Below the pieces are notes generated by a model. The model did not search any database. It saw nothing but the letters and a program-made list of their open reading frames with translations, and was not told the origin of the DNA. From Streptomyces sp. 549 (GTDB taxonomy: Bacteria > Actinomycetota > Actinomycetes > Streptomycetales > Streptomycetaceae), in NCBI RefSeq assembly GCF_030124175.1, contig NZ_JASKMT010000012.1, forward strand, positions 62,001 through 126,000: a DNA stretch of 64,000 nucleotides. The letters run 5' to 3'. A program made the translations under genes and the position numbers. Positions 38,023 through 46,329 of the stretch are shown here, piece after piece. Position 1 is the stretch's first letter. Every line of letters begins with the position of its first letter.

Positions 38023-38093
38023 CGACGCCCGGAACCGGTGCTGCAACGGGCCGAAGCCGCCGGTCAGGGGGCCGGTGACGCCGCTGGGAGCGC

Positions 38094-38123
38094 AGAGGCC
38101 CCGGCCGGTGGGCCGGGGCCTCT
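38094..38123. terminator. 13-bp inverted repeat between convergent genes
   Basis: Perfect arms 38094-38106 and 38111-38123 with loop GGTG lie between the kinase stop (38022) and the GH9 stop (38199). Tight loop, GC-rich stem, good in both directions. Confidence 0.7.
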
Positions 38124-38198
38124 CACTCGGGAGGCGCGCGCCGTGTTCGCCACAGCGGTCACCGGTGACGGATCACCGGTTCGGTGCGTGCTCCCGGC

Positions 38199-40853
38199 TC
38201 ACCGGCCGGGCGCCGCCTCGCACTTCCGGCCGCCGAGGGTGAAGGCGCCCGGGTCGGCGGCCCCGCTTCCGGCTGTGCCGTTGAAGCCGAAGTTCACCGT
38301 GCCGCCGGGCGGAACGGCCGTGTTCCAGCTCACCGGCCTCGCGGTGACCTCACGGCCGTCCTGCGTGATCCTGGCGTTCCAGGTGTGCGTGACGCGCTGG
38401 TCGTCGGAGAAGGCCCACTTCAGCTCCCAGGGGCTGACCTCGGCCGACCCGGTGTTGGTGAGGACGACCTGGGTGGTGAAGCCGCCGTCCCAGCGGTGCG
38501 AGGTGTACGACACCCGGCACTCGGCGCCGCCCGGTCCGCCGTCCTCGCCGCCCGTCCCGTCACCGAGGTCGTCCAGGTACGACGCCACCCACGCCAGCGG
38601 CGCGTTCCAGTTGATGGTGATCTCGTTGGTCGCCCACGACCCGATGTCGTCGATGTAGCACATCGCCGGAGCACACCCCTGGAGGTGCTTCTGCGCCACC
38701 GGGTCCTCGATGCCGACGTTGGGCCCGCCCGCCACCGAGCCGGGGGGCGGGTTCGGCAGCGAGGCGTCGAGCTGGTTGGCCCAGAACCTGTGGTGCTGGT
38801 TCTTGGAGTCCCGCTCGCCGTAACCGGTGACGTAGGACTGGTTGAGCGGATTGCGGCCCAGCAGGTACTCCATGCCGCTGAGCACCGCGTCGCGGTAGCG
38901 GGCCTCGCCCGTCAGGTCGTGGGCGGTGGCCAGTACGACCATGTTGTTGAGGACCTGGCTGTTGGAGCCCCAGACGTACTCGTTGCCCTCCGGGGCGTAC
39001 GGCACGCCGTACGCGGAGTTCGCGGCGTCCTCGGCGAAACCGTCGGCCGCCTTGACCAGCATGGCGCGGATCGACCGGAGTTGGCCGTCCGTCAGCTTGC
39101 TGGGCACGGTCGCCAGGCTCAGCCCGCCGAGCCCGGCGGTCGACTGCCAGGAGATTCCGGCGCGCGGGAAGACCGCCTCGGTGTCGCCGTGCAGCTCGGA
39201 GTCGAGGAGCGCCTGCCGGTAGGTGTCCTCGCCGGTGGTGACGAACAGCTCCGCCGCCGCCCAGTAGAACTCGTCCGCCACCTCGTCGTCGCTGTACGCG
39301 CCGCCGCCGGTGCCGTCGAGCGGATCGGCGAGCACGTCCGGGTTGGCCTCGGCCGCCGTCCAGGCGGTCTTGGCCGCCTTCAGGCACCGTGCGGCGAAGT
39401 CGGCGTCGTACGGCTTGAACAGGCGGGCGCACTGGGCGGCGCTCGCGGCGAGGTTGAGCGTGGCCGCGGTGGTCGGCGGGTGCAGCTCGCGTGGTTGCGG
39501 GTCCTCGCTCGGCAGCAGCGGCAGACCGGTCCACGCCCGGTCGTGGATCTTGTGGTGCGCCATGCCGGCCAGTTCCTCGCCCTCGGGCACCTGCATCTTC
39601 ATCAGGAAGTCCAGCTGCCAGCGGGCCTCGTCCAGGATGTCCGGGACGTCGTTGCCGCGCTCGGGAACCCGGAGCCTGCCGTCGCCGAGGGCCTCGCCGT
39701 CCGCACCGTCGACGTGCTGGGTGCGCTCGAAGTTGGCCATGACCTGGGCCACGGAGATGCCGCCGTTGACGACGTACTTGCCGTGGTCACCGGCGTCGTA
39801 CCAGCCTCCGGAGACGTCGAGGCGGTAGTCGCACACCCCTTCCTGGCACGGCACGTCGAGGTCGCCCTGGTTGGGCGCCACACCGACATGTCCGGCCGGC
39901 CGTGCGTACTCCGCACCGACGAGATCCGCCTCGATCCTGATGCCGCTGCGGTTGTGGTAAAAGTACGCGAGCGCGTCGGAGCGCAGCGAGCCGTACAGGT
40001 CGTCGCCGATGGTGAACGGCTCGCTGGTGTCCTCGCCGACGCTGACGGTGTAGCCCTCACCAACCGCCCTGACCTTGCTGAAGTCGAAGGTGTGGACGTT
40101 CTGGCGGGATGTGGGATCGATGCCCGCGGGAACCGTCTTGCCGCTCGCGACCCCGGCGCCCTCAGCGTCCTTGAGTTCCCAGGCGAGCGGTTCGGTGGCG
40201 TCGGTGACCACGGTGCCGTTCTTGGGCGCCTTCGTGAGGTAGCCGACCTGGTTGACGCGCACTGGGGAGCCGGTGTCGGGCTCGTAGGGGGGTGGTTCGG
40301 TTCCGCCGGTCAGCGAGACGTCGTCCAGGCAGAAGGTGTACGCCTCCTTGCTGCCGCCGATCTGGAAGGCCAGCTGGGCGGCCCCGTGGTCGGCCCCGGC
40401 GGTGAAGGTGTGCTCGACGGGTTCGGCGGTGTCGTCGATCCGGTCGGCCGCGGAGAGCTCCGCCGTGTAGGGGTCGGTCGCCATCTGGACGTTGGCCCGG
40501 ATGGTGAGCGGCACCGTGGAGGTTGCCGTGTAGCGGAGGGTGTAACTCTCACCGGCCGCGAGCCGGAGGCCGTTCTGTCCGACGATGGCGTCCCAGGGGT
40601 TCGTCGTGCCGGCCGGGACCTCGGAGCACAGTCGGCCGTCGACGACCGTGCCGGGGTTGCCCTCGGTCCACCACCAGCCGGTGGTGCCGTCGGAGAAGTC
40701 ACCGTTGGTGATCAGTTCCGGTGCGGGTGCTTCCGGCTCGGCACCGAGGGCGGGTGCCGTCATTGCGGTCGCCAGCAGACCGGCGAGGGCGAGGGCCCCC
40801 ACTAAGCGGTGTCTGCCCTGAGGCGGGCGCCCAGGGGGCGGGTGAGGTGTCAT
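38199..40853 (-). CDS. Secreted GH9 endoglucanase, CBM4-Ig-GH9-CBM2
   Basis: 884 residues. Signal peptide 1-38 (cleavage after PALGA); CBM4/9-type module about 45-183 (ELITNGDFSDGTTGWW...FCLDDVSL); CelD-like Ig domain about 195-285 (VRVNQVGYLTKAPK); GH9 catalytic domain about 290-765 with D353/D356 in GWYDAGDHGKY, the His region NQHHRFWANQLD and proton-donor E744 in SWATNEITINWNAPLAW; CBM2 about 776-880. It hydrolyses cellulose outside the cell. A perfect CebR-type palindrome lies 61 bp upstream, indicating repression by CebR relieved by cello-oligosaccharides. Confidence 0.95.
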   Translation of the reverse strand: MTPHPPPGRPPQGRHRLVGALALAGLLATAMTAPALGAEPEAPAPELITNGDFSDGTTGWWWTEGNPGTVVDGRLCSEVPAGTTNPWDAIVGQNGLRLAAGESYTLRYTATSTVPLTIRANVQMATDPYTAELSAADRIDDTAEPVEHTFTAGADHGAAQLAFQIGGSKEAYTFCLDDVSLTGGTEPPPYEPDTGSPVRVNQVGYLTKAPKNGTVVTDATEPLAWELKDAEGAGVASGKTVPAGIDPTSRQNVHTFDFSKVRAVGEGYTVSVGEDTSEPFTIGDDLYGSLRSDALAYFYHNRSGIRIEADLVGAEYARPAGHVGVAPNQGDLDVPCQEGVCDYRLDVSGGWYDAGDHGKYVVNGGISVAQVMANFERTQHVDGADGEALGDGRLRVPERGNDVPDILDEARWQLDFLMKMQVPEGEELAGMAHHKIHDRAWTGLPLLPSEDPQPRELHPPTTAATLNLAASAAQCARLFKPYDADFAARCLKAAKTAWTAAEANPDVLADPLDGTGGGAYSDDEVADEFYWAAAELFVTTGEDTYRQALLDSELHGDTEAVFPRAGISWQSTAGLGGLSLATVPSKLTDGQLRSIRAMLVKAADGFAEDAANSAYGVPYAPEGNEYVWGSNSQVLNNMVVLATAHDLTGEARYRDAVLSGMEYLLGRNPLNQSYVTGYGERDSKNQHHRFWANQLDASLPNPPPGSVAGGPNVGIEDPVAQKHLQGCAPAMCYIDDIGSWATNEITINWNAPLAWVASYLDDLGDGTGGEDGGPGGAECRVSYTSHRWDGGFTTQVVLTNTGSAEVSPWELKWAFSDDQRVTHTWNARITQDGREVTARPVSWNTAVPPGGTVNFGFNGTAGSGAADPGAFTLGGRKCEAAPGR

Positions 40854-40913
40854 GGATCGGTCCTTCCGAGTGGGGGACGGGAGCGACGGGGCGGGCAGGT
40901 AGGCAGGCAGTCA

Positions 40914-40927
40914 TGGGAGCGCTCCCA
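40914..40927 (-). promoter_or_regulatory. CebR operator TGGGAGCGCTCCCA
   Basis: The canonical 14-bp CebR box, perfectly palindromic, lies 61 bp upstream of the GH9 ATG. CebR represses cellulose-utilisation genes in streptomycetes. The rest of the 40854-41213 gap holds no gene; its right half is less GC-rich and should carry the promoter of the glycosyltransferase gene. Confidence 0.88.
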
Positions 40928-41213
40928 AGCATCGTGGGCGCGTGACGTGGTCTCGTCAAGACGTCCGGCCCGCCCGAGTGCGGTCGGTTCCTCGATCGCT
41001 GTGGCGGCGGAGTCGGGTACCGGTCGCGAAGGTGAATTGACGGACGGGGGTCTACGCGCGGATGTCCGGCCTGCGTCCCGCACGTTGCCGGTCGGTGGCC
41101 GGAAGCGACGGCCGAAAACGCCCACGGCCGGCAACGGGTGCGGAGCGAAAATTGCCATACGCTTTCCGCTGACCGCGGGGGAAGAATTGTCGGGGGCTGT
41201 CATCTTGCATGCC

Positions 41214-42878
41214 ATGAAAACGCCGGTGGACGAATCCGCCCGGCCCGGTATATCCGCCGGACCCGCCGGACGGAATCGGGAGAAGCGGGCGTCCAGCCGG
41301 TGGACGGTGGCCGTCGCTCCGGTGGCCACGGCGCTCGCGCTGGGGTGGTGGGGGCTGGGGCGTCAGGGCTCGCTGTGGCGCGACGAGGCGGTGACGGCGG
41401 CCACGGCACAGCGTGAACTGGGTGAACTGTGGGCGCTGGTGCAGAACATCGACGCCGTGCACGGCCTGTACTACCTGCTGATGCACGGCTGGGTCGCGGT
41501 CTGCGGCACCTCGCCGGCCGTGCTGCGGCTGCCCTCGGTCCTGGCCACCGCCGTGGCGGCGGCCGCCGTCGCGGCTCTCGGGGCGCGCCTGGTCTCACGC
41601 CGGGCGGGAATGCTGGCGGGAATTGTTCACCCTCTCCTTCCCCTGGTGCAGCACCATGCCCAGGAAGCACGGGCTACCGCTCTGGTGTCGGCCTGCGTGG
41701 TGTGGGCCACGTACTTCTTCGTGCGCGCGGTGGAGAACAATCGGTTCCGTTTATGGGCGGCCTATGCCGCTCTCGCCCTCCTGGGTTGCTGGTTCAACTT
41801 CTTCGCCCTTCTTGCTCTGGCCGCCCACGCGCTCGCGCTGTGGCGGGCGGGCGTCTCCCGCGAGGTGCGCCGTGCGTGGGTGGTGGCGGCCGGGGTGGTG
41901 GCCGTCGGTGTGCTGCCGCTCGCTGCCGTCGCCGCCGGGCAGGCGGACGAGCAACTGGGCTGGCTGAGCAGGCCCGGGGTGGGGCCGTGGTCGGGCTACC
42001 TGCTGGTGGCCGCCGCCGGGGCGCTGCTGTGCGCGGCGGCGTCGGCATCGCGGCCCGGGCCCGGGGCAGCCCCGGCGGCACTGGGGCTGCGCAGGGTGGC
42101 GCTGACGCTGCTGGTGGTCCCGCCGGGCGTGCTGCTGGCGGTGTCCATGGTCACGCCCCGCTACGTCGACCGGTACGTGCTCTACGCGATGGCCGGACTG
42201 GCGCTGCTGCTGGGCGCCGCCGCCACCCGCCTCACCAGCGACCTCACCGCCCGCTCCACCGCCTACGTCACCGCCCGCTTCACCACCAGCCTCACCGCCC
42301 ACGTCACCGACCGGTCCGCTGACGCCCGCCGCGCCGGCCCGCGCGGGCGCGTCCCGCGCCGGTCGGCCCCGAGCGGGCGGCGGGCCGTGTCGCTGCTGGT
42401 GGCGCTCGCCGCGGTGGTCGTGCTGGTGCCCTGGCATGTCGGGATGCGCACGCCCGAGGCGCGCAAGGACGACGCGGTCGCCGTGGCCGACACCGTGCGC
42501 GCGCTCACCGAACCGGGGGACGCCGTGCTCTTCGCCCCGGCCCGTCGACGTGACTGGCTGCTGCACGACCGCGCCCTGTACGGGACGCTGGACGACGTCG
42601 CGCTACGGACCGGACCGGGCCCCTCCGGGACGTTGCGCGGCGTGGAGTACCCGCCGGAGGAGGTCCGGCGGCGGCTGGGCGCCACCGACCGCGTCGTCAC
42701 CCTGTCCGATCCCGAGGATCAGCCGCTCGACGCCACGGCCGCGGAGGCCACCAAGCGCGACACCCTCGACCGCGCCTTCCGGCGCTGCGGAACGACGGCG
42801 GTGCACGGGGCGCGGGTCAGCGTGTGGGCGCGGGACTGCGCCCTGGCACACCCGCTGCCGGGCGGCGCCCGGCGCTGA
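41214..42878 (+). CDS. GT39-like integral membrane glycosyltransferase
   Basis: 554 residues if started at ATG 41214; the ribosome site is weak and TTG 41187 (after GGGGGAAG) is possible. GT-C features: the first-loop acidic motif GSLWRDEAVTAATA and the second-loop HHAQEARATALV, with about nine membrane segments (LLLMHGW, YAALALLGCWFNFFALLALAAHALAL, YLLVAAAGALLCAAA, VALTLLVVPPGVLLAV). It should transfer sugars from a polyprenyl-phosphate donor on the outer face of the membrane. An odd Thr/Ala/Ser repeat (about residues 341-370, LTSDLTARSTAYVTARFTTS) looks like a local expansion. The acceptor is unknown. Confidence 0.85.
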   Translation: MKTPVDESARPGISAGPAGRNREKRASSRWTVAVAPVATALALGWWGLGRQGSLWRDEAVTAATAQRELGELWALVQNIDAVHGLYYLLMHGWVAVCGTSPAVLRLPSVLATAVAAAAVAALGARLVSRRAGMLAGIVHPLLPLVQHHAQEARATALVSACVVWATYFFVRAVENNRFRLWAAYAALALLGCWFNFFALLALAAHALALWRAGVSREVRRAWVVAAGVVAVGVLPLAAVAAGQADEQLGWLSRPGVGPWSGYLLVAAAGALLCAAASASRPGPGAAPAALGLRRVALTLLVVPPGVLLAVSMVTPRYVDRYVLYAMAGLALLLGAAATRLTSDLTARSTAYVTARFTTSLTAHVTDRSADARRAGPRGRVPRRSAPSGRRAVSLLVALAAVVVLVPWHVGMRTPEARKDDAVAVADTVRALTEPGDAVLFAPARRRDWLLHDRALYGTLDDVALRTGPGPSGTLRGVEYPPEEVRRRLGATDRVVTLSDPEDQPLDATAAEATKRDTLDRAFRRCGTTAVHGARVSVWARDCALAHPLPGGARR

Positions 42879-42879
42879 G

Positions 42880-42905
42880 GGCCCGGCCGGCGCCCCCGCC
42901 GGGCC
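42880..42905. terminator. Short GC hairpin between convergent genes
   Basis: Arms 42880-42887 and 42898-42905 (8 bp) with a 10-nt loop lie in the 59-bp gap between the glycosyltransferase and MarR stops. Weaker than the other hairpins in the window. Confidence 0.4.
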
Positions 42906-42937
42906 GCCGGCGGTCGGTGCCCTCGGGCCTTGCGCCG

Positions 42938-43414
42938 TCAGACGCGTCCGCGGCGGGAGCGGAGGTGGTCGGCGATCGGGGCGAGGGCCGCGCGCAGCTC
43001 CTCCATGCTCTCCGGGGTGAGCAGGTCCATGAAGTGGCGGCGGACGGAGGCCACATGGTGCGGCGCGACCTCGCGCATGGTGTTCCAGCCGTGCTCGGTC
43101 AGTACCGCGAACAGGCCGCGCTTGTCGGTGTCGCAGTGCTCGCGGCGGACCAGCCCGGCGTTCTCCATGCGGGTGATCTGGTGCGAGAGCCGGCTCTTGG
43201 ACTGGAGGGTGGCACCGGCCAGGTCGCTCATGCGCATCCGGCGGTCGTCGGACTCGGAGAGGTTGACCAGGATCTCGTAGTCGTTGATCGTCAGCCCGAA
43301 GGGCTGGAGGTCCCTCTCCATCTGGTACGTGAGCAGCCGGCTGACGTCCAGGTGCGTACGCCAGGCCCGCTGTTCCGACTCGGAGAGCCAGCGGGTGCCC
43401 TTATCGGTGTCCAT
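42938..43414 (-). CDS. MarR-family transcriptional regulator
   Basis: 158 residues with a MarR winged helix: MSDLAGATLQSKSRLSHQITRMENAGLVRREHCDTDKRGLFAVLTEHG (about 78-125). The N-terminal dimerisation helices contain LTINDYEILVNLSES. It starts 10 bp after the stop of the third AIM24 gene and on the same strand, so it is probably the last gene of that operon. The ligand is unknown. Confidence 0.9.
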   Translation of the reverse strand: MDTDKGTRWLSESEQRAWRTHLDVSRLLTYQMERDLQPFGLTINDYEILVNLSESDDRRMRMSDLAGATLQSKSRLSHQITRMENAGLVRREHCDTDKRGLFAVLTEHGWNTMREVAPHHVASVRRHFMDLLTPESMEELRAALAPIADHLRSRRGRV

Positions 43415-43424
43415 GGCAGCGACT

Positions 43425-44132
43425 TTACCGAGCCGCGCCCGGTGACCCGCCGGGCACTCCCTGTTGCTGGGGCACCGCGCCGGTCGCCTGCTCGTCGAGC
43501 AGGTGCTCCGACGACTGGAGCAGCACCGTGCCCGCGCCGGTGAACTCGAACTGGTGCTCCTCGCCGGAGGCCCCGCCGAAACCGGTGAGCGACCGCACCC
43601 CGCCGAGGAAGCCGCGCAGGTACTGGTGGTCGTAGTGGTGGCATGGCGAGGGGCAGTCGGCCCAGCCGACGAGCGCCTGCGGGTCCACCCGGACCGGCGG
43701 TTCGACGAAGTGCACGGGCCCGTTGGACGCGGCGACGAACTTGCCGGTGCCGACGAGGGTGAGGAAGCCGGGGATGATCGACTGCTTGAGCGACAGCGTC
43801 GGCGAGAACGCGAGCAGGTTGCCGGACCTGATGGTGAGGTTGCCGTCGTCCAGGTCGAAGGAGTTGACGTCGAAGGCCCGGTCGGCGAGCAGCAGCTTGC
43901 CCTTGCCCTGGGCGACGACCCAGTCCGAGGCGTGCAGCGGCGAGTGGAAGCTGCGGGCCACCAGCTGGTCCAGCGGGCCGTGGCCGATGCCGTCGAAGGT
44001 GATCTGCCCGTAGTAGGCGATCATCTTGCCCTTCTGCAGGAACCACTGGCCTGCCAGGTCCACGCAGAAGGTGTACGGGTTGACGTTGTCGTCGCCGGGC
44101 AGGGTGTGCGCGTCGTGCACGGGGGTGTTCAT
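43425..44132 (-). CDS. AIM24-family protein (third of three)
   Basis: 235 residues of the AIM24/TRAP-like beta fold: GQWFLQKGKMIAYYGQITFDG, DLDDGNLTIRSGNLLAFSPTLS, GTGKFVAASNGPVHFVEPPVRVDPQALVGW and EEHQFEFTGAGTVLLQSSE. The C-terminal 20 residues are low complexity. The Cys/His cluster WADCPSPCHHYDHQY is unusual and could bind metal. The molecular function of bacterial AIM24 proteins is unknown. Confidence 0.85.
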   Translation of the reverse strand: MNTPVHDAHTLPGDDNVNPYTFCVDLAGQWFLQKGKMIAYYGQITFDGIGHGPLDQLVARSFHSPLHASDWVVAQGKGKLLLADRAFDVNSFDLDDGNLTIRSGNLLAFSPTLSLKQSIIPGFLTLVGTGKFVAASNGPVHFVEPPVRVDPQALVGWADCPSPCHHYDHQYLRGFLGGVRSLTGFGGASGEEHQFEFTGAGTVLLQSSEHLLDEQATGAVPQQQGVPGGSPGAAR

Positions 44133-44172
44133 CGTCGTCCTCGGCCTTCCCGGCGCCTCGGGCCTCGCGGCC

Positions 44173-44823
44173 TCACAGTTTCGCTTCGCTTGCCTGCACG
44201 TAGACCGTGCCGTGTCCGGACAGCTCCAGCTGGAACGCCTCGCCGGAGCCGCGGCCGACCATGTCCCGCCAGCCGAGTGCGGTGGTCAGCCGGTTGCGCA
44301 GGTCGCCGCGGTGCGCGACGTAGGCCTGCGGGTCGACGTTGACCGCTCGGTCGGGAGTGACGGCCAGCTCCAGTACGCCGCCGTGGGCCAGCACCGCCAC
44401 CGAGCCCTGCCCCTGGAGGGTGGTGGTGAACAGGCCCTGCCCGGTGGCCTGGCCCCGGACCAGGCCCATGACGCCGCCCTGCGACCCGAGGAAGACGGTG
44501 CCCTGCCGCAGCGTGCCCTCGAAGGCGAGCAGCCGGTCGGCCTCCACGTGCAGCGTCTCCCCGGTCAGGTGCACCAGGTGCACCTCGTGCCCGCCGTGCC
44601 CGAACATGACCGTGCCGTTGCCCTCGACCGTCATCAGCGGGGCCGCCTCCCCGCGCACCCGGCGGCCGATGGCGGACATCACGCCACCCTGTCCGCCCAT
44701 CAGGTCGGGGGTGAACGCGACCTCGCCGCGGTAGGCGAGCATCGCGCCGCGCTGGCTGTACAGGCGCTGCCCCGGCAGCACCTGCGCCTCGATCATCTTC
44801 GGTGTGATCTGGGTGAACGCCAT
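44173..44823 (-). CDS. AIM24-family protein (second of three)
   Basis: 216 residues. ATG 44823 overlaps the stop of the upstream paralogue by one base (TGATG), so translation is coupled. Family text: PGQRLYSQRGAMLAYRGEVAFTPD, HLTGETLHVEADRLLAFEGTLRQG, GLFTTTLQGQGSVAVLAHGG, VNVDPQAYVAHRGDL, GSGEAFQLELSGHGTVYVQASE. The Gly-rich repeated strands suit a trimeric beta-barrel fold. Function unknown. Confidence 0.88.
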   Translation of the reverse strand: MAFTQITPKMIEAQVLPGQRLYSQRGAMLAYRGEVAFTPDLMGGQGGVMSAIGRRVRGEAAPLMTVEGNGTVMFGHGGHEVHLVHLTGETLHVEADRLLAFEGTLRQGTVFLGSQGGVMGLVRGQATGQGLFTTTLQGQGSVAVLAHGGVLELAVTPDRAVNVDPQAYVAHRGDLRNRLTTALGWRDMVGRGSGEAFQLELSGHGTVYVQASEAKL

Positions 44824-45461
44824 CAGAGCTGCCCTCCGACCGTGTTGCGCTCGCTGGGCTGGAGGTAGACCAGGCCGTCGCCCTCGAAGCGGATCTGGAA
44901 CGCCTCGCCGGACCCCTCCCCGATGAATGTCCGGAAGTTCACCCCGGACTGGAGCTCCTGCCGCAGGCGACCGGTGTGCGCGACGTAGGCGCCGGGGTCG
45001 ACCTGGAGCGGGGTCTGCTCGGTGACGCGCAGCACGATGGCCGGGCCCTCGGAAAGCAGGGCGGCCTGCCCGCTGCCCTCGACGGTGGTGGTGAAGAGGC
45101 CGTTGCCCTGCGAGGCGCCGCGCAGCCCGGTGAAGGTGGTGCCGGTGCGGAGGCCCCCCTCGGTGCACAGCAGGTTGCTGGACTCCACATGCAGGGTGTC
45201 GTTCTGCAGCGTGACCATGCTGATGTCCCTGGCCTCGTCGGCGAGGTAGCAGGTGCCGCTGCCCTTGACCTCCATGACGGCCATCGTCTCGCCGGTGAGC
45301 CGGCGGGTGACCATGCCGCGGAGGCCGTCACCGCCGCCGGTCAGCTTCTTGAAGGCCATCTGGCCCTCGTACGCGATCATCGAGCCGTTCTTGGCCCTGA
45401 CGGTGTCGCCGGTCAGGTCGACGGCGAGCACCTTGCTGCCTTGGAGACGGAAGTGAGCCAC
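44823..45461 (-). CDS. AIM24-family protein (first of three)
   Basis: 212 residues from GTG 45461 (an upstream in-frame start at 45509 is possible but adds a Pro/Arg-rich leader). Family text: VLAVDLTGDTVRAKNGSMIAYEG, LQNDTLHVESSNLLCTEGGLRTG, GNGLFTTTVEGSGQAALLSEG, LQVDPGAYVAHTGRL, GSGEAFQIRFEGDGLVYLQPSE. Collinear with the next gene, so a tandem duplication. The first gene of the AIM24 x3-marR operon; divergent from DUF3817. Confidence 0.88.
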   Translation of the reverse strand: MAHFRLQGSKVLAVDLTGDTVRAKNGSMIAYEGQMAFKKLTGGGDGLRGMVTRRLTGETMAVMEVKGSGTCYLADEARDISMVTLQNDTLHVESSNLLCTEGGLRTGTTFTGLRGASQGNGLFTTTVEGSGQAALLSEGPAIVLRVTEQTPLQVDPGAYVAHTGRLRQELQSGVNFRTFIGEGSGEAFQIRFEGDGLVYLQPSERNTVGGQL

Positions 45462-45561
45462 GTCCCAGAACCTACCCCGACCGGTTGAGGCCGGGGGAGG
45501 GGCTGCCACAATGGACGGCGCTTGTGCACCCCTTCACAAACCTGAGGACGAGGACATCGCT

Positions 45562-45906
45562 GTGGACATGACGACCGCCTCCGCACTCCGCCGGCTGCGC
45601 CTGGTCTCGGCCCCCGAGGCCGTCTCCTTCCTGGTGCTGATCGTCTGCTCGGTACTGAAGCGGACGACGGAGTTCAACGCCGTGCCGGTGGTCGGCATGA
45701 TCCACGGCGTGCTGTTCATGATCTACATCCTGTTCTGGGCCATCGCCTGGTACTTCGCCAAGTGGTCGCTGAAGCGGGCCGCGCTCTACGCCGTGCTCTC
45801 CGTGCTGCCGGCGGGCGGCTTCTGGGCGGAGAGGATGCTCCGCCAGGAGGTCGAGGCCGGCGTCATCGCCGCCCGCGCCCGCCAGGAGGGTGTGGTCAGC
45901 AAGTGA
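45562..45906 (+). CDS. DUF3817 membrane protein
   Basis: 114 residues taken from GTG 45562 (GAGGAC upstream; ATG 45511 would add a non-typical leader). Three membrane segments ([56 protein letters not shown]) and the family core [15 protein letters not shown] mark DUF3817. A second DUF3817 gene is at 51923. Its stop overlaps the start of the thiamine-binding gene. Function unknown. Confidence 0.85.
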   Translation: MDMTTASALRRLRLVSAPEAVSFLVLIVCSVLKRTTEFNAVPVVGMIHGVLFMIYILFWAIAWYFAKWSLKRAALYAVLSVLPAGGFWAERMLRQEVEAGVIAARARQEGVVSK

Positions 45907-46193
45907 TCGTCGCCTTCTCCGTCACCCCGCTGGGCGTCGGCGAGGACGTGGGCGCCTACGTCGCCGACGCCGTCCGGGTCGTCCGCGAGTCCGGACTGCC
46001 GAACCGCACCGACGCCATGTTCACCTCGCTGGAGGGCGACTGGGAGGAGTGCATGGACGTCGTCCGCCGGGCGGTGGCCGCCGTCGAGGCGCGGGCGCCC
46101 CGGGTGTCGCTCGTTCTCAAGGCGGACATCCGCCCGGGAGTCACGGATGGACTAAACACAAAAATCGAGACCGTGGAGCGCCATCTCGCCTGA
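45903..46193 (+). CDS. MTH1187-family thiamine-binding protein
   Basis: 96 residues from GTG 45903, overlapping the DUF3817 stop (GTGA). Text: [58 protein letters not shown] and [29 protein letters not shown], the full MTH1187/YkoF-like ferredoxin fold that binds thiamine or related ligands. Coexpressed with the membrane protein before it; possibly linked to vitamin uptake or salvage. Confidence 0.9.
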   Translation: MIVAFSVTPLGVGEDVGAYVADAVRVVRESGLPNRTDAMFTSLEGDWEECMDVVRRAVAAVEARAPRVSLVLKADIRPGVTDGLNTKIETVERHLA

Positions 46194-46329
46194 CGCCTGC
46201 GCGGCGTCTGGCATCCGGGCACCCGCCGCGTGCCCGGGGCCCGTTCGGCGGCCCCTCCTGCGTTCGACAGGGAGACCTGCGTCACTTCTGCTGTGACTGT
46301 CGGGCTTCGTCGCAGGGAGTGGAGGGACC

